A model generated the notes under the pieces. It saw only the letters and a list, made by a program, of their open reading frames with translations, did no database searches and was not told the origin of the DNA. Shown here in pieces: positions 22,005-30,386 of a stretch of DNA of 31,321 nucleotides (position 1 is its first letter; each line of letters starts with the position of its first letter). A program made the position numbers and the translations under genes. The stretch is from CAZOOA01 sp964581355 (lineage in GTDB: Bacteria > Bacillota > Dethiobacteria > DTU022 > UBA8154): positions 1 through 31,321 of the forward strand of contig CAZOOA010000032.1 in NCBI GenBank assembly GCA_964581355.1. Reading direction: 5' to 3'.

Positions 22005-22697
22005 ATGAACCCCAGTCAGAATCAGGCCGGTGTTTTTATTACCATAGAAGGCCCCGATGGGGCCGGTAAGACCACCCAGGTGCAGATGTTGAAGGAGCGG
22101 CTGATCGGGGACGGGTTGGATGTACTGGTAACCCGGGAGCCCGGAGGCACTGCCATCGGGGAGGAGATTCGAAACCTGCTGCTTAACCCGGTATTTAAGG
22201 ATATGACCGTAACCTGCGAAGCCCTTTTGTACAGTGCGGCCCGGGCCCAGTTGGTAGCTGAACGGATCAAGCCGGCCCTTGATGCCGGATGCATTGTGGT
22301 CTGCGACCGGTTTTTTGATTCCAGTACCGTTTACCAGGGCTATGCCGGGGCTGAAGACCCCGAGATGATCAAACAGGTTAACTTCTGGGCTACAGGGAAA
22401 GTTGCCCCTGACCTGACATTTCTACTAAATATTGATGCCGAAGCAGGCCTGGAGCGCTCAAGAAAAAAGCGGCAAGACAATGCTTCCGGCAAGAAGGACC
22501 GGATGGAAGAAAAAGCATTGGATTTCCATCAACGGGTCCAGGAAGGGTTTATAAAACTCGCTTCCTGGGAGCGGGAGCGTTTTCATATTATCGATGCCAG
22601 CAGGGGGATTGATCTGATTCATGAATCCATCTGGGAGATTGTCAGGTTGGAACTGCAAAAACGTGTTCAAATAACTGGAGGAACTAATGGGGTTTGA
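22005..22697 (+). CDS. tmk: Thymidylate kinase
   Basis: 230 residues. It phosphorylates dTMP to dTDP for DNA synthesis. P-loop GPDGAGKTT (16-24), TREPGGTAIGEEIR for the substrate pocket, CDRFFDSSTVYQGYAG (the DR motif) and an Arg/Lys-rich LID segment with RKKRQD are all visible. AGGAGAAGGAG precedes ATG. Its last 11 nt overlap holB, so translation is coupled. The order tmk-holB matches B. subtilis except that yaaQ (darA) and yaaR are missing between them. Confidence 0.97.
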   Translation: MNPSQNQAGVFITIEGPDGAGKTTQVQMLKERLIGDGLDVLVTREPGGTAIGEEIRNLLLNPVFKDMTVTCEALLYSAARAQLVAERIKPALDAGCIVVCDRFFDSSTVYQGYAGAEDPEMIKQVNFWATGKVAPDLTFLLNIDAEAGLERSRKKRQDNASGKKDRMEEKALDFHQRVQEGFIKLASWERERFHIIDASRGIDLIHESIWEIVRLELQKRVQITGGTNGV

Positions 22698-23613
22698 GGA
22701 AATCATCGGTCAGGATTTGATCCGGCAATCCCTGGCCAGGACATTGCAGCAGGGACAGGTTGCTCATGCCTATCTTTTTTCCGGGCCGGCAGGCAGTGGG
22801 AAAAAAACCATGGCCCATCTGTTTATCCAGGCGCTGAACTGCCAGGATCAGGGTAACCCTCCCTGTAAACAGTGTCTTCCCTGCCGCAAAACAGCCAGCG
22901 GTAATCATCCCGGCTTGACCAGCCTGCTTCCCCAGGGGTCATACTTGAAGATTGAACAGGTCCGGGAAATCCAGGAAAGCTTGCATTACCGGGTCGGAGA
23001 GGGAAACTGGAAAGTCTGCCTGCTTCATGAAGCCGACCGGCTGACCCTGCCTGCTGCCAACAGTCTGTTAAAAATTCTTGAAGAGCCGCCGGCGGATCTG
23101 GTTTTTGTCCTCTTAAGTTCCAGGCCCTGGGCCCTGCTTCCGACTATTGTGTCCCGTTGTGCCCATTTTAGCTTAAAACCCCTGCCTGATGGTCAAATCC
23201 GGCAGCTTCTCCAGGGTCGTTTTTCCCTATCTGCCCGGGAAGAGGAAGTGATTGTGGAAATGGCTGGGGGCAACCCTGGTCGGGCCGTTGAGTTGGCCGG
23301 TCAGGGTGGTTGGGAGGAAAAATATACCCGTATTCAACAACTGGTCCAGGAGGTTGAAAATGACTCCAGTTTACAGTTGTTTGCCCGCGCTGAAGAGGTT
23401 TCCAAACAAGAGGATCTGGAGGAAACACTGGATCTTTTGTTTCTTTTCTACCGGGAAAATTGGTTAAGAAGCCTGTCTGCTGCAGGACAGGGCAGCTATT
23501 TCCTGGAGCGGATCTGCCGGGCTGTGCTGCAGACAAAGGATGAACTGTCGAGCAATGTGAATCGCCGGTTGGCTCTGGAAGCACTGTTTTTGAAGATGAG
23601 AGGAGTTGTCTAA
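22687..23613 (+). CDS. holB: DNA polymerase III subunit delta prime
   Basis: 308 residues of the clamp-loader AAA+ family, a subunit that helps load the sliding clamp. FEEIIGQD at the start, Walker A-type GPAGSGKKT (33-41), a zinc module with Cys52, Cys60, Cys63 and Cys66 (PPCKQCLPC), the ANSLLKILEEPP motif and the sensor SRCAHF are present. The C-terminal collar helices are divergent, as is usual. The start overlaps tmk by 11 nt, with TGGAGG inside tmk. ricT follows after one base. Confidence 0.95.
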   Translation: MGFEEIIGQDLIRQSLARTLQQGQVAHAYLFSGPAGSGKKTMAHLFIQALNCQDQGNPPCKQCLPCRKTASGNHPGLTSLLPQGSYLKIEQVREIQESLHYRVGEGNWKVCLLHEADRLTLPAANSLLKILEEPPADLVFVLLSSRPWALLPTIVSRCAHFSLKPLPDGQIRQLLQGRFSLSAREEEVIVEMAGGNPGRAVELAGQGGWEEKYTRIQQLVQEVENDSSLQLFARAEEVSKQEDLEETLDLLFLFYRENWLRSLSAAGQGSYFLERICRAVLQTKDELSSNVNRRLALEALFLKMRGVV

Positions 23614-23614
23614 G

Positions 23615-24436
23615 TTGCCAAAAGTTGTCGGAGTGCGTTTTCGTCGTGCGGGCAAAATCTATTATTTTGCCCCGGGAAGCCTGGAACTGGCAATGGGTGA
23701 TAATGTCGTTGTGGACACCAGCCGCGGCCTGGAATATGGTGAGGTGGTTCAGGAAGTCAGGGAAGTAAGCGAAAAAAGCATTGTCAGTCCGTTAAAACCT
23801 GTGCGCAGGAAAGCGACGGAAGATGACTATAAAAAGCTGGAAGACAACCGCCAAAAAGAAAAAGAAGCCTTAAGCATCTGCCAGGAGAAAGTGGGAAAGC
23901 ACAAGCTGGATATGAAGCTGGTCGACGTGGAATATACCTTTGATCACAACAAAATCATATTTTACTTCACTGCAGACGGGCGGGTGGATTTTCGGGAACT
24001 GGTCAAAGACCTGGCTGCCGTTTTCCGCACCCGCATCGAACTTCGCCAGATTGGGGTGCGGGATGAAGCCAAGATGTTGGGCGGCTTTGGGCCCTGCGGG
24101 CGCGGTTTGTGCTGTACCACATTCTTGGGGGACTTTGAACCGGTTTCCATTCGCATGGCCAAAGAGCAAAACCTTTCACTGAATCCCACCAAAATTTCCG
24201 GGATTTGCGGCCGATTGATGTGCTGCCTGCGATATGAGGCTGAGCGCTACGAAGTTGTTTCCAAGAACGATTCATTTGCCCCCGGGGATCCGGTGATCAC
24301 GCCCCACGGTGAGGGTAAAGTGGTCAGCTACCATAAGAAAAACAAGACTGTGCTGGTAGAGCTGGAGGAATCCTCGACCCAGCAGCAGTTTCCTGCCGAA
24401 GAGGTGGAAAGAAACCCGGGGAAAAACGGGTCTTGA
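23615..24436 (+). CDS. ricT: PSP1-domain protein RicT (YaaT)
   Basis: 273 residues. The start is TTG 23615, nine bases after AGGAG, giving MPKVVGVRFRRAGKIYYF as in homologues; another in-frame TTG three codons upstream touches the ribosome site. The PSP1 core includes LLGGFGPCGRGLCC-type and GICGRLMCCL motifs, with Cys161, 166, 167, 198, 203 and 204. In B. subtilis RicT works with RicA and RicF in an Fe-S complex that promotes RNase Y-dependent mRNA maturation and Spo0A phosphorelay activity. It is embedded in the tmk-holB operon. Confidence 0.95.
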   Translation: MPKVVGVRFRRAGKIYYFAPGSLELAMGDNVVVDTSRGLEYGEVVQEVREVSEKSIVSPLKPVRRKATEDDYKKLEDNRQKEKEALSICQEKVGKHKLDMKLVDVEYTFDHNKIIFYFTADGRVDFRELVKDLAAVFRTRIELRQIGVRDEAKMLGGFGPCGRGLCCTTFLGDFEPVSIRMAKEQNLSLNPTKISGICGRLMCCLRYEAERYEVVSKNDSFAPGDPVITPHGEGKVVSYHKKNKTVLVELEESSTQQQFPAEEVERNPGKNGS

Positions 24437-24440
24437 GCAT

Positions 24441-25316
24441 ATGGAAGAGAAAACAAAAAAAAATACGGATCATTCAGGTTTGCTGTACCTGTGTGCCACT
24501 CCTATCGGGAACTTAAAAGACATTACCGTAAGAGCTCTGGAGTGCATGAAAGAAGCAGACTATATTGCCGTTGAAAATATTGATCGCAGCCGAAAATTGT
24601 TAAGCCGCTACGAGATAAAAACCCCGCTGCTAACCTTCCGGGAGTCGAACCGGGAAAAAAAGGGGAAGGAAATACTGTCCCTGGTCCAGCAGGGAGCGCA
24701 GGTTGTCTTGATTACCGATGCCGGCCTGCCGGCCATTTCTGACCCCGGTTTTAACCTGGTGGAAATGGCCGTAAGCGAAGGCGTTCCTTTTACCGTACTC
24801 CCCGGTCCTTCTGCTGCCTTGACGGCCCTGCTCCGCTCCGGCCTGCCTGCTCACAGGTTTGTATTCTGGGGGTTTTTAAGCCAGAAAAAAAGTGAACGAA
24901 AAACTGAACTGATCTCTATCGCTGCCGAAGATAAAACGGCTATCCTCTACGAGGCACCCCATCGCCTGTTAAAAACCCTCCAGGAAATGCAGGATTATTT
25001 TGGAGAACGGACGGTGGCGGTCTGCAGGGAGCTGACCAAGCTCTTTGAAGAAGTTCTGCAGGGAACTCCTGCCGAACTCCAGGCCTTATTCCAAAAGACC
25101 CCTCCCCGGGGAGAGATTACGCTGGTAATTGCCCCGGGGCCGGGGAAATCAGCGCACATGCTGCCGGAAGAGCAGGTGGAAGACCGCTTGAAAGAATTGC
25201 TAAACCAGGGTGCTGCCCCGTCGGAAGCTGTAAAGCAGGTCGCCCGGCAGTCATCCCTGACCCGCGGACAGGTTTATGAACGTATGCTTAAACTCCAGGG
25301 AAAAAAAGACCCATAG
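24441..25316 (+). CDS. rsmI: 16S rRNA (cytidine(1402)-2'-O)-methyltransferase, divergent
   Basis: 291 residues of the tetrapyrrole-methylase fold. RsmI methylates the 2'-O of C1402 in the 16S decoding centre with S-adenosylmethionine. LYLCATPIGNLKDITVRAL, LPGPSAALTALLRSGLP, GFLSQKKSER, LYEAPHRLLKTL and CRELTKLFEEVLQGT fit the family. Two normally constant motifs differ: AEDTR is VENID, and SDAGTPxISDPG is TDAGLPAISDPG. yabA, which usually sits between ricT and rsmI in Bacillus, is absent. The gap to ricT is four bases. The stop codon abuts a degraded MITE end. Confidence 0.92.
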   Translation: MEEKTKKNTDHSGLLYLCATPIGNLKDITVRALECMKEADYIAVENIDRSRKLLSRYEIKTPLLTFRESNREKKGKEILSLVQQGAQVVLITDAGLPAISDPGFNLVEMAVSEGVPFTVLPGPSAALTALLRSGLPAHRFVFWGFLSQKKSERKTELISIAAEDKTAILYEAPHRLLKTLQEMQDYFGERTVAVCRELTKLFEEVLQGTPAELQALFQKTPPRGEITLVIAPGPGKSAHMLPEEQVEDRLKELLNQGAAPSEAVKQVARQSSLTRGQVYERMLKLQGKKDP

Positions 25317-25376
25317 CTGCTGGAACCACCCTCACAGCTTCGCGGTGTGTTGTAATCTGTGGGTGAGCAGTTACAA
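25316..25376. repeat. MITE/REP-like element, right-end remnant C
   Basis: Matches the right half of the intact copy: CTGGAACC (cf. CCAGAACC), AGCTTCGCGG-GTGTTG and TGAGCAGTTA. The left half is missing. It begins at the rsmI stop codon and also forms a CACCCTCACAG/CTGTGGGTG stem. Confidence 0.5.
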
Positions 25377-25386
25377 ACAAAGAAAA

Positions 25387-25430
25387 AAAGGGCTTTCCCG
25401 GAATGGTTTCGCGGGAAAGCCCTTTATATT
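25387..25430. terminator. Bidirectional terminator between rsmI and abrB
   Basis: AAAGGGCTTTCCCG (25387-25400) pairs with CGGGAAAGCCCTTT (25412-25425). A T-rich tract follows on the forward strand and a longer T-run on the reverse strand, so it serves both convergent genes. Confidence 0.92.
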
Positions 25431-25446
25431 TTGCGTTATGCAGTCG

Positions 25447-25692
25447 CTAATCCGACATTTTGTTGATGCATTCTTCACAAACAATTCGGCCGCTAAAGTG
25501 CTTGACGCCTTCTGCGTTGCCGCAGAAAATACATGCAGGTTCGTATTTTTTCAGCACGATTTTTTCCCCGTCAACATAAATTTCCAGGGCGTCTTTCACA
25601 CTAATTCCCAGTGTTCGCCTGAGTTCAATTGGAATGACGACCCTTCCCAGTTCATCAACTTTCCGAACTATACCTGTTGATTTCAACCCCAC
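25447..25692 (-). CDS. abrB: AbrB/SpoVT-family transition-state regulator with C-terminal zinc-ribbon-like cysteines
   Basis: 81 residues. The N-terminal swapped-hairpin DNA-binding domain is almost the same as Bacillus AbrB: STGIVRKVDELGRVVIPIELRRTLGI and KDALEIYVDGEKI. The C-terminal half differs from Bacillus and carries CIFCGN and CEEC, likely a small zinc-binding module. In Bacillus AbrB represses stationary-phase and sporulation genes. The start is GTG with GAGGAGG close upstream, and a strong sigma-A promoter precedes it. It sits between rsmI and metG as in Bacillus. Confidence 0.95.
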   Translation of the reverse strand: MGLKSTGIVRKVDELGRVVIPIELRRTLGISVKDALEIYVDGEKIVLKKYEPACIFCGNAEGVKHFSGRIVCEECINKMSD

Positions 25693-25732
25693 TCAACCTC
25701 CTCTTACAGTATTCGACAAATATCTTCAAATC

Positions 25733-25761
25733 ATTATACCAGTAATTGCCATGAAAATCAA
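25733..25761 (-). promoter_or_regulatory. Sigma-A-type promoter of abrB
   Basis: Reverse strand TTGATT (25761-25756), 17-nt spacer, TATAAT (25738-25733) preceded by TGG (extended -10). Confidence 0.85.
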
Positions 25762-25811
25762 TACCTTTGTTTCAACAAAAAGTAAATTATGGATCGAATG
25801 TCCAGCACCGG

Positions 25812-27911
25812 CTATTGTTCTTTTTCCCAGTAAACATATACTTCATCCCCGTTTTTCAATTTAGCAGTCAGTGAGGCGGGCTGGCCGTTTAATGTCATGA
25901 TTAGCTTGCCTCGAGGTTTGCTGCGGTCAAAGTTAATGTAGTTAAAAATATCTACAAAAGTCGGGGATTTATTTTCTGCCAGGGTAATTTCCTCTCCGTT
26001 AACTCGAACATGAACAGGGATATTGGTTTGTTTTACTTCTGCTGACGGTTTTTCTTTTTCTTCAGTCCGGGATGAAGTTTCGGTGTTGCTCCCACCTGCT
26101 TCCACCGCCCGGGGTTCGGTTTTGGTGTTTTCTGGAACAGCCTTCCTGGATTTTGGTTCCAGGGTTACCCGGTCCCCCGGCTGCAGCTTATAATCCAGTT
26201 CCCGGATATGTCCATTAACCCGAAGCTGCACGGCTTCGGGTTCCAGCTCAGCCAGTTCCACAACGGTTTGTAAAGTGCCCAAACCCTGCAAGCTGACCCT
26301 GTCTCCATCTTTGAGCACTTTGTCGGCGCTGGCCGGTTCGCCGTTGACGGTCACCTGGGGTGGTAAAGGCCAGGCTTCATCATTAACATAGATAAAGAAA
26401 TCATCGGATGGGTATAAGTCGTTAACAGTAACCCGGGGTGGCTGGCCATCCTGGGCCTCTAGCACCTGGATCTGGTCATTGTTTTTGACAATGGTTTCCA
26501 GGGAAGCGGGTTGGCCGTTTACCAGGATGCGGGCATTTTCTCCCAGGGTGCCCGGGATATTTTTTTCCTTCCCATCCTGGACAATATTCAAGGAAGGGCC
26601 GCGCCGGGCCAGCAGTTTTTTCGACTGATATCCACAGGTAACCAGGGCATTGCCGACTTTTAAATCAGCTGTATCCAACAGACGGACCACTTTTCCGTTG
26701 ACTGTGATATAGGAAAAACCGAAGTACTCTTTTTGCTGCGCGGAAATAGCAATGCCAAAAGGCGTAATGGATTCCGGTCCTTTCAATTTTCGGCCAGTAT
26801 AAACAATCTGTTTAATTACCTCCCGCCCCCGGGTGGCTACCATATTGGCGGGAAGTTCCAGCTTTTCTGCCAGTTTTTCCTGCAGCAGGGGCGTCTGGCT
26901 GCCGCCCCCAATACAGAACACAGCCCGGGGCGGCCCGTTATTATATTCTATGATCGTTGAAGCGATTTTGGAAGCGACTTTTTCCACCACGGGCTCGATG
27001 ACATTTTGCAGCTCCGAGGTGGAAAGGCTGTAACTGTTGCCAATGATGTCCTTAAATGAGATGGTCCCTTTTTTTTGGGTCAGTTTTAATTTGATCTCTT
27101 CGGCCGTATTGAAATCCAGCAGGTACGTTTCAGCGATAGCCTCGGTGATTTCATCCCCGGCCAGGGGAACCATGGCGTAACCCACAACGGCCCCTTTGTG
27201 GGTTATGGCAATATCAGAAGTGCCTGCGCCGATGTCCACCAGCGCCAGGTTTAGTGAACGGTACTCCTGGGGAATGGTCACATTCAGGGCAGCAATGGGT
27301 TCCAAGGTCAGGTTGTGGATGGTTAGGCCGATTTCCTCGACCACGGTCAAAAGGCTGTCCACAACGACCTGGGGCAGGAAGGTGGCCAGCACTTCTACAT
27401 CGGCCTGTTCCCCCCGTTGTCCCACCAGGCTGGTAATGGGGTAACCGTCCAGGTAATAACCCACGGTGGTGTATCCCACGCAGTAATACTGATCATTACT
27501 TTCTTCCATGGCTTCCTGCATCAGGATTTCTTTGGCTTTTTCAACGGCTTCCAGTTCCAGGGAGGCGATCTCTTCTTTTCGAATTCGCTGCCCCGGTTCC
27601 AGTTGGCGCTGTTCCCGGTGATGGCAGGTCCGCAGTGCTCTTCCTGCGGCAGCAATGGCCACTCTTTCCAGGTTGACACCCAGCCGTTTTTCCAGGGAGT
27701 TTTTCACCGACCGGGCTGTTTCTGTTACCCCTTCAATATTATGAATTTGCCCGTCGAGCATGTCGCGTTGCGGGTGATAGGCAATTTCCGTGCTTAAAAC
27801 GCGAAGTTTTTCGTTTTCCGGGTAACAGACCAAGCCTACTATGCTCCGGGTGCCTATATCCATGGCAAAAACCAGGCGCTCCGGATCGACAATTATGTTG
27901 CTCCTACTCAA
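25812..27911 (-). CDS. FtsA/PilM-like actin-fold ATPase with long C-terminal tail of repeated VNG modules
   Basis: About 699 residues. TTG 27911 has GAGGTG six bases upstream; a GTG three codons earlier is the alternative. Residues up to about 395 form an FtsA-type actin fold: phosphate-1 AMDIGTRSIVGL, phosphate-2 LVDIGAGTSDIA, adenosine motif IGGGSQTPLL. The tail of about 300 residues repeats a module of the form VNGxxxxLxxxLxxGDxV five or six times (VNGQPAS, VNGEPAS, VNGHIRE, VNGEEIT, LNGQPAS), resembling beta-grasp units, with a Glu/Thr/Lys-rich linker near 590-630. Homologues in Clostridia are called cell-division protein FtsA but are distinct from the FtsA beside ftsZ. The function is unknown; it has no membrane-targeting helix at the C-terminus. 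Confidence 0.85.
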   Translation of the reverse strand: MSRSNIIVDPERLVFAMDIGTRSIVGLVCYPENEKLRVLSTEIAYHPQRDMLDGQIHNIEGVTETARSVKNSLEKRLGVNLERVAIAAAGRALRTCHHREQRQLEPGQRIRKEEIASLELEAVEKAKEILMQEAMEESNDQYYCVGYTTVGYYLDGYPITSLVGQRGEQADVEVLATFLPQVVVDSLLTVVEEIGLTIHNLTLEPIAALNVTIPQEYRSLNLALVDIGAGTSDIAITHKGAVVGYAMVPLAGDEITEAIAETYLLDFNTAEEIKLKLTQKKGTISFKDIIGNSYSLSTSELQNVIEPVVEKVASKIASTIIEYNNGPPRAVFCIGGGSQTPLLQEKLAEKLELPANMVATRGREVIKQIVYTGRKLKGPESITPFGIAISAQQKEYFGFSYITVNGKVVRLLDTADLKVGNALVTCGYQSKKLLARRGPSLNIVQDGKEKNIPGTLGENARILVNGQPASLETIVKNNDQIQVLEAQDGQPPRVTVNDLYPSDDFFIYVNDEAWPLPPQVTVNGEPASADKVLKDGDRVSLQGLGTLQTVVELAELEPEAVQLRVNGHIRELDYKLQPGDRVTLEPKSRKAVPENTKTEPRAVEAGGSNTETSSRTEEKEKPSAEVKQTNIPVHVRVNGEEITLAENKSPTFVDIFNYINFDRSKPRGKLIMTLNGQPASLTAKLKNGDEVYVYWEKEQ

Positions 27912-28022
27912 GACGAACACCTCGCAGTATATTATTAAGTAGGGAACTATTTGAATATGCCCATGGCTTTAATGTTCCATAAGCTTATTTTTCAGGTTTG
28001 CCTCTCTGGCTTGGCTATTGTA

Positions 28023-28184
28023 GACCATTGGTATCTGCTCAGCGCTATTTGTAAGCAAAGCTGTGGGGACGGTTCTGGCACTTCCGGAGCGTAGCGGAGG
28101 ACCGGCAGGGAAAGCGCCAGAACCGTCCCCCTGCTTTGCGGCGTGTTGCGCAATCACATAAGAGCTGAGCTGTTATGACCATTG
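28023..28184. mobile_element. MITE/REP-like palindromic element, intact copy A with 8-bp target duplication
   Basis: A 146-nt element (28031-28176) is bordered by direct repeats GACCATTG at 28023-28030 and 28177-28184. Nested inverted repeats are GCTCAGC/GCTGAGC near the ends, GCAAAGC (28055-28061)/GCTTTGC (28133-28139), and a perfect 15-bp pair GGGGACGGTTCTGGC (28065-28079)/GCCAGAACCGTCCCC (28116-28130). It encodes nothing and so depends on a transposase elsewhere. Two degraded relatives lie at 17565-17706 and 25316-25376. Confidence 0.85.
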
Positions 28185-28300
28185 TATAATTAGTTTCCCG
28201 GTTTGTGTCCAATTTCCTGCCATAAGAAATAAAATCTTCCACTTTACGACATATGTTTTCTACGTACCAAGATGTAATCCTGGAAGCGCCTGCACCCCGG

Positions 28301-28329
28301 TTGCTGTCCCGGGATTATTTTGTTATAAT
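28301..28329 (+). promoter_or_regulatory. Promoter of metG-tatD
   Basis: TTGCTG (28301-28306), 17-nt spacer and TATAAT (28324-28329) with TG upstream (extended -10). The leader to the metG ATG is only about 55 nt, too short for a T-box. Confidence 0.8.
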
Positions 28330-28391
28330 CAGCATGTATCTAGCCGCAAAAGCAGGTTGTTTTGCGAAAAATAAGGGGGATGCAGGTCATT

Positions 28392-30386
28392 ATGTCCGAG
28401 AAAACATTTTACATAACCACGCCCATCTATTACCCGAGTGACCGGCTTCATGTCGGTCACTCCTATACTACGGTAGCAGCCGATGCCATGGCCCGGTTTA
28501 AAAGGCTTACCGGCTATGATGTTTGGTTTTTAACCGGCACCGACGAGCATGGACAGAAAATTCAACGCAGCGCCGAGGCTGCAGGGAAGTCGCCCCAGGT
28601 TTTTGTCGATGAAATTGTGGAGTGGATCAAGCAGCTTTGGGCAGCCCTGGACATTTCCTATGATGATTTTATCCGCACTTCGGAGCCCCGGCACAAAAAA
28701 GCAGTCCAGGAGATCTTCAACCGCCTTTACCAGCAGGGAGATATTTACCGGGATCGCTATGAAGGACATTACTGCACCCCCTGTGAGTCCTTCTGGATGG
28801 AACGGCAGTTGGATGAGGGATGTTGCCCGGACTGTGGGCGCCCTGTGGAACTGGTCGCCGAGGAGAGCTATTTTTTTCGCATGTCCCGCTATGCCGACCG
28901 GTTGCTGGAACACATTGAGGCCCACCCGGAGTTTATCCAGCCTCCTTCCCGCAAAAATGAGATGATTAACAACTTCCTGCGCCCGGGGCTGGAGGACCTG
29001 TGTGTGTCCCGGACCACTTTTGACTGGGGTGTCCCCGTTCCCTTTGACCCTGATCACGTGATTTATGTCTGGTTGGACGCCCTGAGCAACTATATCACGG
29101 CCCTGGGCTATGCTTCCGAGGATCCGTCGCTGATGGAACGCTACTGGCCGGCTGATGTCCACCTGATGGCCAAGGAGATCGTCCGTTTTCATTCCATCTA
29201 CTGGCCCATTTTCCTCATGGCCCTGGATGTCCCCCTGCCCAAGCAGGTTTTTGGACACGGCTGGCTGCTGATGCAGGAGGGGAAGATGTCCAAGTCCATG
29301 GGGAACGTGATCGACCCCATGGTATTGATGGACCGGTACGGTTCCGATAGTTTGCGCTATTATCTTTTAAGAGAAATCCCCTTTGGGGCTGACGGGGTAT
29401 TTAACAACGAGTCCATGCTGCAGCGGTTCAACAGCGACCTGGCCAATGACCTGGGCAACCTGTTGAGCCGAACGGTGGCCATGCTGGAACGGTTTTTCTC
29501 CGGCACGGTCCCGCCCCCGGGTGATGAAACCCATCCCGCCGATGAGGACTTGAAACGGATGGCCCTGGAAACACCGGGCGAGTTGGATCGTTTGATGGAT
29601 AACCTGCAGTTCAGCAATGCCCTGGAAACCCTGTGGACCCTTGTCCGCCGTTCCAATAAATATATCGATGAGACCACCCCGTGGCTGTTGGCCCGGGATG
29701 AAAGCAAAAAAGACCGGTTGGGCACAGTACTCTACAGCCTGTGCGAATCCCTGCGCTTTATTTCCATCATGCTGCAGCCCTTCATGCCTCAAACGCCACG
29801 GCGTATCTGGAGCCAGCTGGGGATAGAGGACTTTCGTGAACTGCAAAGCTGGGCCAGCCTGAAATCTTGGGGGCTGTTCAAGCCCGGGATCCAGGCCCAA
29901 CGGGCGGCGGATCTCTTTCCCCGTTTGGATGTGGAACAAGAGCTGGAGTCCCTGTTGAGTGAAAAAGAGGAAGCAGCCGTCGAGGAAAAGCAAGAAACCG
30001 CTCCAGAGCAAAAACCTGCTCCAGGTCAAGGGGAGCAGACCGGAGAAGAGGGATCCACAGGACTTATTACCATCAATGACTTTGCCCGGGTGGAGTTGGT
30101 GGTAGGCGAAATCCTTTCAGCTGAACCGGTCCCCAAGGCCGATAAGCTGCTCAAGCTGGTAGTTGGCCTGGGGCATGAGCAGCGCCAGGTGGTTGCCGGA
30201 ATTGCTCAGCATTACTCTCCAGAAGAGATAGTGGGCAAAAAGACCGTCTTCGTGGCTAACCTGAAGCCGGCAAAATTAAGGGGAATTGTCTCCGAAGGCA
30301 TGGTCCTGGCAGCTACATCGCCCGAAGGGCAGCTGGTTTTAACGACCGTTGATCAGGACATTCCCGCAGGGAGCAAAATATCATGA
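28392..30386 (+). CDS. metG: Methionyl-tRNA synthetase
   Basis: 664 residues from ATG 28392 (MSEKTFYITTPIYY); upstream in-frame ATGs at 28380 and 28362 are less well placed. It charges tRNA-Met. HVGH (20-23) is the HIGH box and KMSKS lies at 298-302. One zinc knuckle with Cys128, 131, 145 and 148 is visible. The anticodon-binding helices follow, then a Glu-rich linker and a C-terminal tRNA-binding OB domain (about 565-664, ITINDFARVELVVGEI). This matches the B. subtilis type. Its last four bases overlap tatD (ATGA), so the two genes are coupled. Confidence 0.97.
   Translation: MSEKTFYITTPIYYPSDRLHVGHSYTTVAADAMARFKRLTGYDVWFLTGTDEHGQKIQRSAEAAGKSPQVFVDEIVEWIKQLWAALDISYDDFIRTSEPRHKKAVQEIFNRLYQQGDIYRDRYEGHYCTPCESFWMERQLDEGCCPDCGRPVELVAEESYFFRMSRYADRLLEHIEAHPEFIQPPSRKNEMINNFLRPGLEDLCVSRTTFDWGVPVPFDPDHVIYVWLDALSNYITALGYASEDPSLMERYWPADVHLMAKEIVRFHSIYWPIFLMALDVPLPKQVFGHGWLLMQEGKMSKSMGNVIDPMVLMDRYGSDSLRYYLLREIPFGADGVFNNESMLQRFNSDLANDLGNLLSRTVAMLERFFSGTVPPPGDETHPADEDLKRMALETPGELDRLMDNLQFSNALETLWTLVRRSNKYIDETTPWLLARDESKKDRLGTVLYSLCESLRFISIMLQPFMPQTPRRIWSQLGIEDFRELQSWASLKSWGLFKPGIQAQRAADLFPRLDVEQELESLLSEKEEAAVEEKQETAPEQKPAPGQGEQTGEEGSTGLITINDFARVELVVGEILSAEPVPKADKLLKLVVGLGHEQRQVVAGIAQHYSPEEIVGKKTVFVANLKPAKLRGIVSEGMVLAATSPEGQLVLTTVDQDIPAGSKIS

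Larger units (their letters stand above)
27921..28391. other. Divergent intergenic region with MITE and metG promoter
   Basis: About 470 nt between the FtsA-like gene and metG without a supported gene. It contains the intact MITE (28031-28176) with its 8-bp target duplication, then an A/T-rich stretch, the metG promoter (28301-28329) and a short leader. Small open frames here derive from the MITE. Confidence 0.75.

Noticed and set aside
28330..28391. T-box leader for metG
   Set aside because: The leader after the promoter is only about 55 nt and has no AGGGTGGNACCGCG box or terminator.
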